Shown here: piece by piece, positions 13,043 to 20,682 of the stretch | Layout: each line of letters opens with the position of its first letter | How positions within the stretch are numbered: position 1 is the first letter of the stretch | Source of the DNA: a virus | Length of the DNA: 20,682 nt | Virus record (IMG/VR): IMGVR_UViG_3300042565_001887 | Coordinates: 1 to 20,682 of that record | Reading direction: 5' to 3' (one strand) | Notes under the pieces: model-generated | Told to the model about the DNA's origin: nothing | Seen by the model: the letters and a program-made list of their open reading frames with translations, nothing else | Databases searched by the model: none | Made by a program: the position numbers and the translations under genes

Positions 13043-13603
13043 ATGATTTTTAGAAAACGAAACAGGGCAGAACAAAACGAAAGTAATTACCAGAAGTGGC
13101 TTAAAACCTACATTCCCGAAACTACAAAGCAGCGCATAGAATTGACAAGAGTATTTACAGACCGCGCTGGTAATAACTTTTACATTTTAAAGAATCCTGC
13201 AAACCTAACGCGTGAACGTGCGCAAAGGATCGAAGAAGCTATGACCGCAATTGATTTTGGTATTCACAAAACAGAAGTAGTTGAAAAGCTAAACGGCATT
13301 TTAGAAACTGTTGAAGAAATGCCATGGCAAAACATGACACGCGATAAGCTAAAAGAATTTCATACTAAGTCTAAGGACCAATTAAACGACATTCTTTACA
13401 GGCTTAAAAGCGTTAAGTTAGATGATTTATTATTAGAAGCTGGTTTGTATTTTTTTTATATTGATGGTGAAAACCCATACATTATAAATTCAGAAACACA
13501 GCAGCGCAAAATGGAAGCGATTAAAAAAGACGATGAACTGCGCGCTTTTTTTTTGAACAGTATAGAACAAATATTGAAAGGTTCGAGCGCTTTAAAAAAT
13601 TAA
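13043..13603 (+). CDS. Tail assembly chaperone, gpG-like
   Basis: A 186-residue, mostly helical soluble protein with no recognised domain (MIFRKRNRAEQNESNYQKWL start, C-terminus FFLNSIEQILKGSSALKN). Identification rests on context. It lies directly before the tape measure gene, is followed by an overlapping open frame without its own good start, and has nine consecutive T (13546-13554) near its 3' end. This is the arrangement of lambda gpG/gpGT and equivalents, which coat the tape measure protein during tail assembly. Most ribosomes would stop at 13603. A minority would slip -1 and make a 269-residue fusion. It begins the rightward tail module, downstream of a weak promoter-like element. Confidence 0.72.
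   Translation: MIFRKRNRAEQNESNYQKWLKTYIPETTKQRIELTRVFTDRAGNNFYILKNPANLTRERAQRIEEAMTAIDFGIHKTEVVEKLNGILETVEEMPWQNMTRDKLKEFHTKSKDQLNDILYRLKSVKLDDLLLEAGLYFFYIDGENPYIINSETQQRKMEAIKKDDELRAFFLNSIEQILKGSSALKN
13546..13554 (+). promoter_or_regulatory. Slippery T9 site for -1 ribosomal frameshifting
   Basis: In the zero frame the codons are GCT TTT TTT TTG, giving the slippery heptamer T TTT TTT at 13546-13552. A -1 slip keeps TTT pairing in both sites and continues TTT GAA CAG. The -1 frame has a stop at 13534-13536 and the zero frame stops at 13601-13603, so any shift must fall between them, exactly where the run lies. Confidence 0.72.
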
Positions 13604-13851
13604 ACTTTCCAAGGCTAAACAAAATTGAACCAAACGCAAAACCAAAAAAGAAACCTGCAACATATCAACACGCACTACAAAAACTGAAAGAACAAAACCG
13701 CGAAAACGATTATATTATAACAAAGGGTGACCCGGTACAGATGGCAAATGTTAGATTCTGGGTTATACGTGATTATTACGCGGCATTAGAACAGATATTA
13801 AAAGACAACGATAGGGCCGAACAGGCTAACAAAAAAATAAATAAAAAGTAA
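13552..13851 (+). CDS. gpT-like extension of the tail chaperone (read by -1 frameshift)
   Basis: After the T9 run the -1 frame stays open for 99 codons to TAA at 13849-13851, which overlaps the tape measure ATG by one base (TAATG). It reads FEQYRTNIERFERFKKLNFP, then a Lys/Pro-rich linker (NAKPKKKPATYQHAL), then ending with VRFWVIRDYYAALEQILK and a basic tail. There is no start codon near its beginning; the first ATG is at 13741 and would give only 36 residues. Joined to residues 1-170 of the gpG-like protein it makes a 269-residue product. In lambda the T part contacts the tape measure protein. The codon usage and the exact abutment to the next gene argue that it is translated. The alternative is a homopolymer sequencing error fusing both frames. 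Confidence 0.7.
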   Translation, partial: FEQYRTNIERFERFKKLNFPRLNKIEPNAKPKKKPATYQHALQKLKEQNRENDYIITKGDPVQMANVRFWVIRDYYAALEQILKDNDRAEQANKKINKK

Positions 13852-16502
13852 TGGCAGAAATTAAAGACGTTTATAGTTTAGAATTTAACGGTTCGCAATT
13901 TCAAAGCGAAATTAACTCGGCAATTGCAAGCATTGAAGAACTAAACAGCGCAATGGCTGAAGGCGCTGACGTTGCTGATGAATTAGAATCTGCGCAGCAA
14001 AGTTTTATATCTATTTTAGGAACTGAAGCGAAAGGATTAGACCAATTAAATCAAAAACGCGATGCTCTTTTAAAATTACAAAAGTCTGTAAATGCAGAAT
14101 CAAAATTAGGCGTAGCTGTTGGAAATCAATTAGCAAATGTTAACAAACAGATAGCTACAGAAACTGCAAATGCAACAAAACAGCAAAAAGGATTTGGTCA
14201 AACGTTGATACAAGGCACACGCCAAATAGGTCAAATGCGCCGAGTTGCTTCTACATTGGGTTTTGCATTTCGCGCCATTGGTGCTGTATTGCCATTTGGT
14301 TTAATACTTAGTTTTGCAGGTCCTATATTAAGTTTTTTTAGCAGTTTAGTACAAGGTACTGATGATACTGCTGAAAACATGGAGAAAATAAATGATAAAA
14401 CGCTATCTTATCAAGAACGTTTAGATATTGCAGCTGTTGAACTTCAAAAGCTAAATAATATTGAAACACAGCGCGGAAAACTTACAGATGAAGAGGAAAA
14501 ACGCCGCCGTGAATTAGTACAGGTGTATAAAGATACATCTAAAGAAATGATTAAAGAAGAACAAGACCGTTTAGATGCTATTGCAGATTATCAGTATAGA
14601 ACCCAAAGAATAAGAATTAAACTTGAAGGTGAAACAGTTGAAGCTGTTATTAAAAGCCGTGAACTTGAGCGTAAAGAAATAATGCGCCAAAATCAAAAAC
14701 GTGAAGATGAGTTAAAACTACAAGAAGAAGAAGCACTAAGACAAGCATTAGACGCTGAATTAAAAGGCGAAACACAAAGAGCATATTTATTAAGAAAAAA
14801 ATGGGAATCATTATTAGAAGAACGTACAACTATTTGGACATATCAAACAGCACAGATAGAAGAACTTGAAGCCGATGCGCAAAAAAGAATAAATGATATT
14901 ATACAAAAAGGTGCTGATAAACAAAAGGCTGACCGTTTAAAAGCGATTCAGGATGAAATGAAAAATGTCGAAAATGCTTTACAGATTGAGGTATTAAAAA
15001 CAGAAGAAAATACCGAAGCAAGATTGAAAGCTGAACTTCAACTAATTGATGTTTTAGAATCCTTAAAAATTGAATATCAAAAAGAACTTGGTTTGTCTGA
15101 ATCTGAAATTACTCTGATGCAACAGGAAAATGTAAATAAGCGTAAAGAATTATATGAAACGTATTATAAGTTTATAGCTGACAAAGAAGAAAAAAACGAA
15201 AAAACTATAAAGAAATTTGCTAAAAAATTACAAGACGAATCAAAGAAATTAGTTAAAGCTGTAATGTCTGACAATGAAAAAATATACAAAGACCGCAATT
15301 CAATATTAGAAAACCAGTTAGAAACACAACTGAATTATCAGTTAATTGCATTAGAAGAGGAACGCCAATTGCTATTAAAAGCATCAATAGGTAATAAAGT
15401 TGAAGAGGAAAAAATAAATAAAGATTTTGATAAGCGCCGTTTAGAACTTGAAAAAGATACTAATAAAAAAGTACTTGAAGGTCGTTTAGTTTTGTTTGCT
15501 CAATTAAGAACTTTAGCAGTTGCAAGTGGTGATACTAAGTTAGTATCTGATATTGATAAACAAGTATCTGAAGTTAAATTAAAAATTACTGAACTAAATG
15601 AAAGTGCAACAGATACTACTGAAAACCTTAAAGGTTTAACCGATAAGCAAAAAGAACTAATAGAACAAACCGCTTCGTTAATTACAGGTGTTTCCGATTC
15701 TGTTTTTTCAGTTCTTAACGCACAGGTTCAAGCCTACATTTCTGGACTTGATAAAGCAATAGATAAAAGCAAATCGGCATTAGATGAAATACGTTCTAAT
15801 AGTGAAGATTTTAACGCGCGTCAATTAGAAATAGAAAAGGAACGTTTAGAAAAGTTGGAAGCTGAACGGGCCCGTGCTGTTGAACGTGAAAAAACATTAG
15901 CACAGGTACAGATAGCTATTAACGCATCAATTGCAATATCAAAAGCATTGATTGAAGGCGGTGGTTTTGCATCAGCTATAACAGTTGGTTTAACTATTGC
16001 GTCACTTATTGCAGGTTTAGCACAAGCACGTGCAGCCGCTGGTAACGCGTTTTATAAGGGTGTTGAATACTTAGAACGCGGCAACAATAAAGCAGGCCGC
16101 GACACAATACCAGCAATGCTTAATGAAGGTGAACGCGTAATAACAACCGATACAAATAATAAGTATTGGGATGTTTTAAGCGCCGTACACAATAACAGAA
16201 TCCCTGCGGATGTTCTGAATACATTTTCTAAAGCATATCAGCAAGGCGGCATTAAAAGCGCGCTCGGTGCATTTGGGGATAACGTTTCACTTAGTTCTGA
16301 ATTAGGGCAAAAGTCTATATTTGTAAACGTGGCGCAAACATACGGCGGATTAGAAAACAGATTGGAACGTATCGAAAATGTTTTAACTGAACTGCCAAAG
16401 TACATGCCGCGTACAACAGTTAGCGCGAATGCCAACGGTATATTTAAAATTGTAGAACAAAGACAAGCGCGTAAAAACTTCTCGCGTAATTGGTCAAAAT
16501 GA
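13851..16502 (+). CDS. Tail tape measure protein
   Basis: An 883-residue protein, by far the longest complete gene in the window. A hydrophobic segment near 131-168 (RVASTLGFAFRAIGAVLPFG, then LILSFAGPILSFFSSLV) is followed by several hundred residues of Lys/Glu/Gln/Leu-rich coiled coil. A second hydrophobic stretch is at about 707-731 (ASAITVGLTIASLIAGLAQA). The C-terminal GRDTIPAMLNEGERVIT (about 749-765) is the 'DT.PA.L..GE.V' motif seen in many tape measure proteins. It sets tail length and is thought to help DNA cross the cell envelope. Its ATG overlaps the stop of the gpT-like frame. Length suggests a moderately long tail, so a sipho- or myovirus-like virion; no sheath gene is visible. 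No peptidase domain seen. Confidence 0.93.
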   Translation: MAEIKDVYSLEFNGSQFQSEINSAIASIEELNSAMAEGADVADELESAQQSFISILGTEAKGLDQLNQKRDALLKLQKSVNAESKLGVAVGNQLANVNKQIATETANATKQQKGFGQTLIQGTRQIGQMRRVASTLGFAFRAIGAVLPFGLILSFAGPILSFFSSLVQGTDDTAENMEKINDKTLSYQERLDIAAVELQKLNNIETQRGKLTDEEEKRRRELVQVYKDTSKEMIKEEQDRLDAIADYQYRTQRIRIKLEGETVEAVIKSRELERKEIMRQNQKREDELKLQEEEALRQALDAELKGETQRAYLLRKKWESLLEERTTIWTYQTAQIEELEADAQKRINDIIQKGADKQKADRLKAIQDEMKNVENALQIEVLKTEENTEARLKAELQLIDVLESLKIEYQKELGLSESEITLMQQENVNKRKELYETYYKFIADKEEKNEKTIKKFAKKLQDESKKLVKAVMSDNEKIYKDRNSILENQLETQLNYQLIALEEERQLLLKASIGNKVEEEKINKDFDKRRLELEKDTNKKVLEGRLVLFAQLRTLAVASGDTKLVSDIDKQVSEVKLKITELNESATDTTENLKGLTDKQKELIEQTASLITGVSDSVFSVLNAQVQAYISGLDKAIDKSKSALDEIRSNSEDFNARQLEIEKERLEKLEAERARAVEREKTLAQVQIAINASIAISKALIEGGGFASAITVGLTIASLIAGLAQARAAAGNAFYKGVEYLERGNNKAGRDTIPAMLNEGERVITTDTNNKYWDVLSAVHNNRIPADVLNTFSKAYQQGGIKSALGAFGDNVSLSSELGQKSIFVNVAQTYGGLENRLERIENVLTELPKYMPRTTVSANANGIFKIVEQRQARKNFSRNWSK

Positions 16503-16538
16503 TATTCTTTTGTATAAACATTTAAACATTATAATGCT

Positions 16539-16664
16539 ATGCCACTAATCAAATGCTTACCCGGTGATAACAAATGCATTTCAAAAAACATTAGAACTTT
16601 GATAGCTGAAGGCAAACTACAAGAACAGGCGGTAGCCATCGCTTTAAACTTAGTAAAGAAATGA
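16539..16664 (+). CDS. Small conserved phage protein, 41 residues
   Basis: An open frame from ATG 16539 to TGA 16664 encodes 41 residues: MPLIKCLPGDNKCISKNIRT followed by LIAEGKLQEQAVAIALNLVK and a final Lys. The 'MPL.K......K..K.N......G....QAVAIA......K' pattern resembles very small proteins that recur in many tailed phages; I know no proven function. Its stop overlaps the next ATG by 4 bases (ATGA), supporting real translation. A different ATG at 16534 opens only a 4-codon frame. Confidence 0.68.
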   Translation: MPLIKCLPGDNKCISKNIRTLIAEGKLQEQAVAIALNLVKK

Positions 16665-16990
16665 AATACTTAATAGCTATTGTTATATTACTAATATCTG
16701 TTTTGCTTTATGTTACAATTGACAATAGCAACAAGCTACACAAACAGATACAGAAAAACGAACAGCAAACCCGTGACAGTTTGTCCCAAATATATGCTAA
16801 ATTTGTGACAAAATCAGATAGCTTGCAAGCGCATATAGATACGATGCAAACTACATTAGACAAACAAATAAAACAGTTTAGATATGACCTATCCAGAATT
16901 AAGATTATTAAAGTACCGATTGTTAATTACGATAATATTTCTGACACTTTGCTCATTAGCCGCCTCATGTCAGATTACAAAGGTAGATAA
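16661..16990 (+). CDS. N-anchored coiled-coil protein (i-spanin-like candidate)
   Basis: A 109-residue protein with one N-terminal membrane helix (KYLIAIVILLISVLLYVTI, residues 2-20) and a periplasmic, helix-forming rest rich in Gln, Asp, Lys and Ser (NKLHKQIQKNEQQTRDSLSQ and following). This is the shape of an inner-membrane spanin (Rz-like) or another small tail-linked membrane protein. Its last 107 bases overlap the next gene in a different frame, as Rz and Rz1 genes often do. No sequence family is recognised. Function in lysis is inferred from topology and gene overlap only. Confidence 0.55.
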   Translation: MKYLIAIVILLISVLLYVTIDNSNKLHKQIQKNEQQTRDSLSQIYAKFVTKSDSLQAHIDTMQTTLDKQIKQFRYDLSRIKIIKVPIVNYDNISDTLLISRLMSDYKGR

Positions 16991-17342
16991 CGGTTTTTTA
17001 ATTAGCCGCGACTATGCTGAATATATAGCTGCGCGTTTTGATAGTTTGGATGCCTATAAAATTGCATACGGCGAATGTGTTAATAGGGCCGTTAATTGTG
17101 ATAGCATATTATATAATGCTGAATCTGTTATTGCATCAATGAAAGTACAGCACCAAACACAAAGCGACATGCTATTATTAAAAGATGAAATGATTCAAAG
17201 TTATGAGCGCAGTAATATTATCTGCAATGATTACGCAAAGCAATTGAAAAAACAAACACGTCTTAAAAAAGTGTGGAAAATAACAACTTACGCGTTAATA
17301 TCTGTATCTTTGGGGGCTTTAACATATTCAATACTTAAATGA
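16884..17342 (+). CDS. Lipoprotein-like protein with C-terminal membrane helix (u-spanin-like candidate)
   Basis: A 152-residue protein. The N-terminus has a basic region and a hydrophobic core (LLITIIFLTLCSLAASCQ) ending in AASC, a plausible though imperfect lipobox with Cys29. A long periplasmic part with several Cys residues and helical, charged segments follows (SDMLLLKDEMIQSYERSNII). The C-terminus is a membrane helix, TTYALISVSLGALTYSIL (about 133-150), preceded by basic residues (KQTRLKKVWK). Outer-membrane lipid anchor plus inner-membrane helix is the topology of unimolecular spanins such as T1 gp11, which fuse the two membranes in lysis. The start overlaps the preceding gene by 107 bases and the stop overlaps the next ATG (ATGA). 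The alternative is a Sec-secreted, tail-associated membrane protein. Confidence 0.58.
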   Translation: MTYPELRLLKYRLLITIIFLTLCSLAASCQITKVDNGFLISRDYAEYIAARFDSLDAYKIAYGECVNRAVNCDSILYNAESVIASMKVQHQTQSDMLLLKDEMIQSYERSNIICNDYAKQLKKQTRLKKVWKITTYALISVSLGALTYSILK

Positions 17343-18997
17343 ACGGCTTACTAATATATTTTGATGGCATACCTCAAGACCTTGACAACTTCAATGGTAC
17401 TGAATCCGCAAGTTTTGTATTTCGCCGCAAAGATGAAGCGGGCGATTCTGCATTTAGTTTTGCCCCTGAATTAACTGTTGTTGGTGATACCTACGAATAT
17501 GTTAGGCAGCAAATAATAAACGCGCCTAATCCAAATATTGCAGCCATTGATGTACTGATTTATGATACATGCTGTCTAAATTCTGATGGTTCAGACCGCT
17601 TATTATTTACTGGCAAAATTGAAGGCGGTTCGGTACGTTGGTGCACGTTTCCGACATGTGAAGCACAAGTAACAGTAGTTGATAATAGTGTTGATGCGTT
17701 AGCTATTAGGTGTTTGAAAAATAATTTTCCGTGGGAAACAGGTCGAAATCATAGAGGAATAGACGAATTTAGACGCGCGCCATGGATGTACTACTGCAAT
17801 GACTTAAAACCAAGTGCAACACAAGAAGCAATAATGATTGTAGGTATATTTGTTTTTGTAGTAGCAGGACCTATTTTATTATTTTTTCAATTAGGTAATA
17901 TTATTGCAGGCAATGGTCAAAATATATTTGACCAATTATCTAACTTTATTGTAGGATGTAATAAGAAACATATATCACCATATTTAGATAGTCAATTTAG
18001 AAACCTATGTAAAATTTGCGGCTTAGGGTATCAAAGTAGTTTATTTGATGTGGGCGGTTATTATCATAATACCGTTAGAATTGATATGTCATTTAGACCA
18101 TGGTCAGGTACATCTTCAAGATTTTCAGCAATTGATGATAATTCACCAAACTTAAACGGCATACAGTTTTTAGATGCACTTAAAGAATTTAATATTGAAT
18201 GGCGCGTTGTAAATGGTGTTTTACAGATTGAACGCAAAGATTATTTTGCAGGTGTTGAATGGTTTAACACAGATAACTTACAACCTAATCAATTATTATC
18301 TATTTGCTATGAATCTTTAGGGGAACGCCCTGCTGCTTATGCTGAATATCAATACCCTAAAGATGGTGTTGATAATAGCGGTGATGAAGTTGCGCGCCGT
18401 TGGACTGACCGCGTAATAGATTGGAATCCAACAAATAACCCGCAACAAGTAGGATTATTTAGTAAAACATTTACATTTTCAGCTACACAATTTAGATTTG
18501 ATGCAAATGCACCAGATACTAACCCAATTGATAAACCTTTTTATGTAGCTTTTTATCCTTTTGTACAAGATAGCGAAAATAGATATTCAATGTTTTTAGA
18601 AAAGGGTATATCAAATTTTCCTAAACTTATAAATATTCAAAATGTAATTGATGAAGATATTTTTAATTTTAATAGAGGTTATGCAATTCCAGATTTTTTT
18701 ACAAATTCTAACGGCTTGCGTGTTTATAATTACAAATGGCATATTCGTGAAAATCCTTTAGTTGATGCTAACGGCCAATCATACGACACAGCCTACCAGC
18801 GCCTATTTTACATTGATGACCCGCGTTTAACATCTGTCAAAACGCGCAAAGTTACAATATCAATTACAGCTGATTGTGATTTACTTACAACTTTAGATAT
18901 TGATAAATACGTTACAACTTCACAAGGTCAGGTACAAATAACTGAAATAACCTACGATACAAATAATAATTCATTAACTATTCAAGGCTTAATTTAA
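17339..18997 (+). CDS. Putative tail/baseplate protein, 552 residues
   Basis: A large protein of the tail module with no domain that I can name firmly. The N-terminal part is beta-rich (NGLLIYFDGIPQDL, SASFVFRRKDEAGDSAFSF, RLLFTGKIEGGSV). A hydrophobic stretch near 165-190 (AIMIVGIFVFVVAGPILLFF) is unusual for a virion protein and may be a membrane-inserting element. The later part has 'FNIEWRVVNGVLQIERKD' and ends YVTTSQGQVQITEITYDTNN with a final strand SLTIQGLI, reminiscent of baseplate-hub proteins of the gpD/gp27 type. Position after the tape measure gene fits a distal tail or hub component. Its stop overlaps the next ATG by one base (TAATG). The middle and end are more AT-biased than the start. 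Confidence 0.6.
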   Translation: MNGLLIYFDGIPQDLDNFNGTESASFVFRRKDEAGDSAFSFAPELTVVGDTYEYVRQQIINAPNPNIAAIDVLIYDTCCLNSDGSDRLLFTGKIEGGSVRWCTFPTCEAQVTVVDNSVDALAIRCLKNNFPWETGRNHRGIDEFRRAPWMYYCNDLKPSATQEAIMIVGIFVFVVAGPILLFFQLGNIIAGNGQNIFDQLSNFIVGCNKKHISPYLDSQFRNLCKICGLGYQSSLFDVGGYYHNTVRIDMSFRPWSGTSSRFSAIDDNSPNLNGIQFLDALKEFNIEWRVVNGVLQIERKDYFAGVEWFNTDNLQPNQLLSICYESLGERPAAYAEYQYPKDGVDNSGDEVARRWTDRVIDWNPTNNPQQVGLFSKTFTFSATQFRFDANAPDTNPIDKPFYVAFYPFVQDSENRYSMFLEKGISNFPKLINIQNVIDEDIFNFNRGYAIPDFFTNSNGLRVYNYKWHIRENPLVDANGQSYDTAYQRLFYIDDPRLTSVKTRKVTISITADCDLLTTLDIDKYVTTSQGQVQITEITYDTNNNSLTIQGLI

Positions 18998-20682
18998 TGT
19001 CTTATACTTACGATAATATACAATTAGATTGCATCGACAGCAGCGGAAATGTTTTATATAACATTGCAACGTTTACGGCTGCAACAATACCGACATCGCC
19101 TATTGAAGGTTTTACAATGGGTAACAAAATCAGATTAACGCTAACAATAAATAGTACAGGTGCAAATAGTTTTTTGAATAAGTTTGTTAGGTTTAACCCC
19201 GCGCTATTTACAATTAACAATACTATAAGCGGCTTCAGTTTTGGATATGAAACGCCTAATCCATTAACGGCAACACCACAACAAGCATTTTTAAACTTTG
19301 CCGCGCCATACTTAGATAACATTTATTGCGCAATGTCAATGAGTGCCGCACCGCACAATACAGCTACAATTGTATTTGAATTTTATATTACACAAGATGT
19401 TTTAGATTATCTACAAAACAGTTTAACGCCACAAAACACAAAACGTTTTTTAAGTTCACGCGGTCAGGGCATTGATTTGCAAAACTTATATCAATCTGTT
19501 TATAGTACATTAACTCGGTCAATTGGTATTATTGCAACTGTATTCGATTATGCTGGTTTTAGCCTTGCAGCATTTACACCAACAGGTAACAGATTTTTAC
19601 GTTTGCCAATTGCGGCACGTTGGTATAATTCTGATATTGATGGCGATACAACGGGCATGCGATATATTAAAGAACTTGAAATAACGTCAGCATCACAAGT
19701 ATCAGCGGGCTTAAATGCTTTGACTGATGCAACTGCAACAAGTTCGCAGTTAAATCAGGCTGCAATAGCTAACGGCATGTTTACGGTTAATGGCAATCAG
19801 TTGGCCATAGGTGAAGATAATTCTGTAAGAATATTATTACGCGGTGATGCGTTTATAGGTTCGGCCAATAACCCGCCAATAACAGATGTTAGAATATTGC
19901 TTTTTAGAATAGATGCCGCAACAAATACGGCTGACTTTGTTACTGACTTGCAATTATCTGATGCTATAATACCACAGGCAACACCGGGCAGCGGTCAACT
20001 AAACGGCGCTATTTATTCGCCATCGGATTGGTTTGAAAACGTGCCAGCTGCTGATGACATAGAAATACAATTTATCATTAACGGATCAATGCTTACTTTA
20101 AATGGTCAATATTACATAGTAGTAAACATTCATGATTCTGTTAATCCTGATGAAGTCACATCACATATATCGCCGCTTTTAACAGCTACTTACACGCCGC
20201 CTGCAATACCAACTATTACAGGTTATCTTAGCACCTACAATACAGAATATAGCGGTAACGAATTAACCATTGCACCGCACCAACGAATTAAGGCGCGTTT
20301 AGCTATTGATAAAGCAAGCTATGTAACAGCTTTAAATGCTATTGGTTTAGTAGGTACTTTCGATGGTAGTGTAGCAGGCATTATTTGCAAACTTACAAAT
20401 GTACCGGGCGTAGTTAATCAAGTGCAGGGTTTTATACCAGCAGCGCCGCCAATTACAACCGCTGACATGACAATTATAACGAACGATGCAACCGATTTAG
20501 TTTTAGATTGTATTTTTAGAATAGCTGAAGAATACGCTGGTACATCAACTGAAATAACTTGGACTGTTAGCATGAATCAGGTGACTACAATTTCGGGTAT
20601 AACTCAATTAACGCAAATAGATTTTGTTCAAAAATTAGATGTTGATGTTTTTGAAAATGATGCAATTTCGCCAAATTTATTA
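18997..20682 (+). CDS. Large tail/baseplate structural protein (cut by window edge)
   Basis: An open frame from ATG 18997 runs to the right edge with no stop, giving at least 562 residues. It begins MSYTYDNIQLDCIDSSGNVL. The composition (Thr, Asn, Ile, Ala, Val; few charged residues; no coiled coil) and alternating patterns such as NKIRLTLTINSTGAN, DDIEIQFIINGSML and QYYIVVNIHDSVNP indicate a beta-sandwich virion protein. No signal peptide, enzyme motif or collagen-like repeats are visible. Position at the end of the tail operon suggests a baseplate, receptor-binding or upper-fibre component. I do not recognise a family. Its start shares one base with the preceding stop. Confidence 0.65.
   Translation, partial: MSYTYDNIQLDCIDSSGNVLYNIATFTAATIPTSPIEGFTMGNKIRLTLTINSTGANSFLNKFVRFNPALFTINNTISGFSFGYETPNPLTATPQQAFLNFAAPYLDNIYCAMSMSAAPHNTATIVFEFYITQDVLDYLQNSLTPQNTKRFLSSRGQGIDLQNLYQSVYSTLTRSIGIIATVFDYAGFSLAAFTPTGNRFLRLPIAARWYNSDIDGDTTGMRYIKELEITSASQVSAGLNALTDATATSSQLNQAAIANGMFTVNGNQLAIGEDNSVRILLRGDAFIGSANNPPITDVRILLFRIDAATNTADFVTDLQLSDAIIPQATPGSGQLNGAIYSPSDWFENVPAADDIEIQFIINGSMLTLNGQYYIVVNIHDSVNPDEVTSHISPLLTATYTPPAIPTITGYLSTYNTEYSGNELTIAPHQRIKARLAIDKASYVTALNAIGLVGTFDGSVAGIICKLTNVPGVVNQVQGFIPAAPPITTADMTIITNDATDLVLDCIFRIAEEYAGTSTEITWTVSMNQVTTISGITQLTQIDFVQKLDVDVFENDAISPNLL

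Noticed and set aside
19008-19322. 104-codon leftward frame inside the last tail gene
   Set aside because: Lies wholly within the long rightward frame that runs from 18997 to the edge; composition fits an antisense shadow.

Overview
The window is part of the genome of a tailed bacteriophage (or prophage) that probably infects a member of the Bacteroidota. It encodes both terminase subunits, a tape measure protein and phage-type replication and recombination genes. DNA composition is AT-rich, Shine-Dalgarno sequences are mostly weak or absent, and several gene blocks are preceded by the Bacteroidota promoter pattern TTG/TTTG-N19-TAnnTTTG. No integrase is visible, so the lifestyle cannot be settled here. 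No tRNA, IS element or CRISPR array was seen.

Layout. (1) 1-4920, leftward, tightly overlapping operon: small HTH regulator, SF2 helicase with a C-terminal zinc finger, membrane-anchored lysozyme-like endolysin, two small conserved hypotheticals, a VRR-NUC nuclease, a C5-cytosine DNA methyltransferase and the N-terminal part of a DnaB replicative helicase that runs off the left edge. (2) 4921-5011: divergent, interlocking host-type promoters. (3) 5012-6310, rightward: a RecB/RecE-like exonuclease and a Rad52-like annealing protein, ending in an intrinsic terminator. (4) 6357-7723: a self-contained transcription unit with its own promoter and terminator, encoding a KilA-N/antirepressor-like protein, a DUF4326 protein and a degenerate HNH-like protein. 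(5) 7724-8112: a non-coding block of GTTAC/GTTAAC repeats on both strands followed by an AT-triplet tract, a candidate replication origin or packaging (cos/pac) region. (6) 8113-10833: small and large terminase, then a metallophosphoesterase. (7) 10834-10953: convergent spacer rich in palindromes. (8) 10954-12892, leftward: a second operon driven by a consensus host-type promoter, encoding a phage sigma-70-family factor, a SPOR-like exported protein and four-to-five small genes in all. (9) 13043-20682, rightward: tail module with a gpG/gpGT-type assembly chaperone pair joined by a probable -1 ribosomal frameshift on a T9 run, the tape measure protein, small membrane/lysis-type proteins including a u-spanin-like candidate, and two large tail or baseplate proteins, the last cut by the right edge.

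How the parts fit. The host-type promoters sit before early genes (regulator/replication, recombination, KilA-N cassette, sigma operon). No good host-type promoter is visible before the packaging genes and only a poor one before the tail genes. A cascade in which the phage sigma factor turns on packaging and tail genes is therefore a reasonable inference. The head module (portal, protease, capsid) is not between terminase and tail as it usually is and must lie outside the window.
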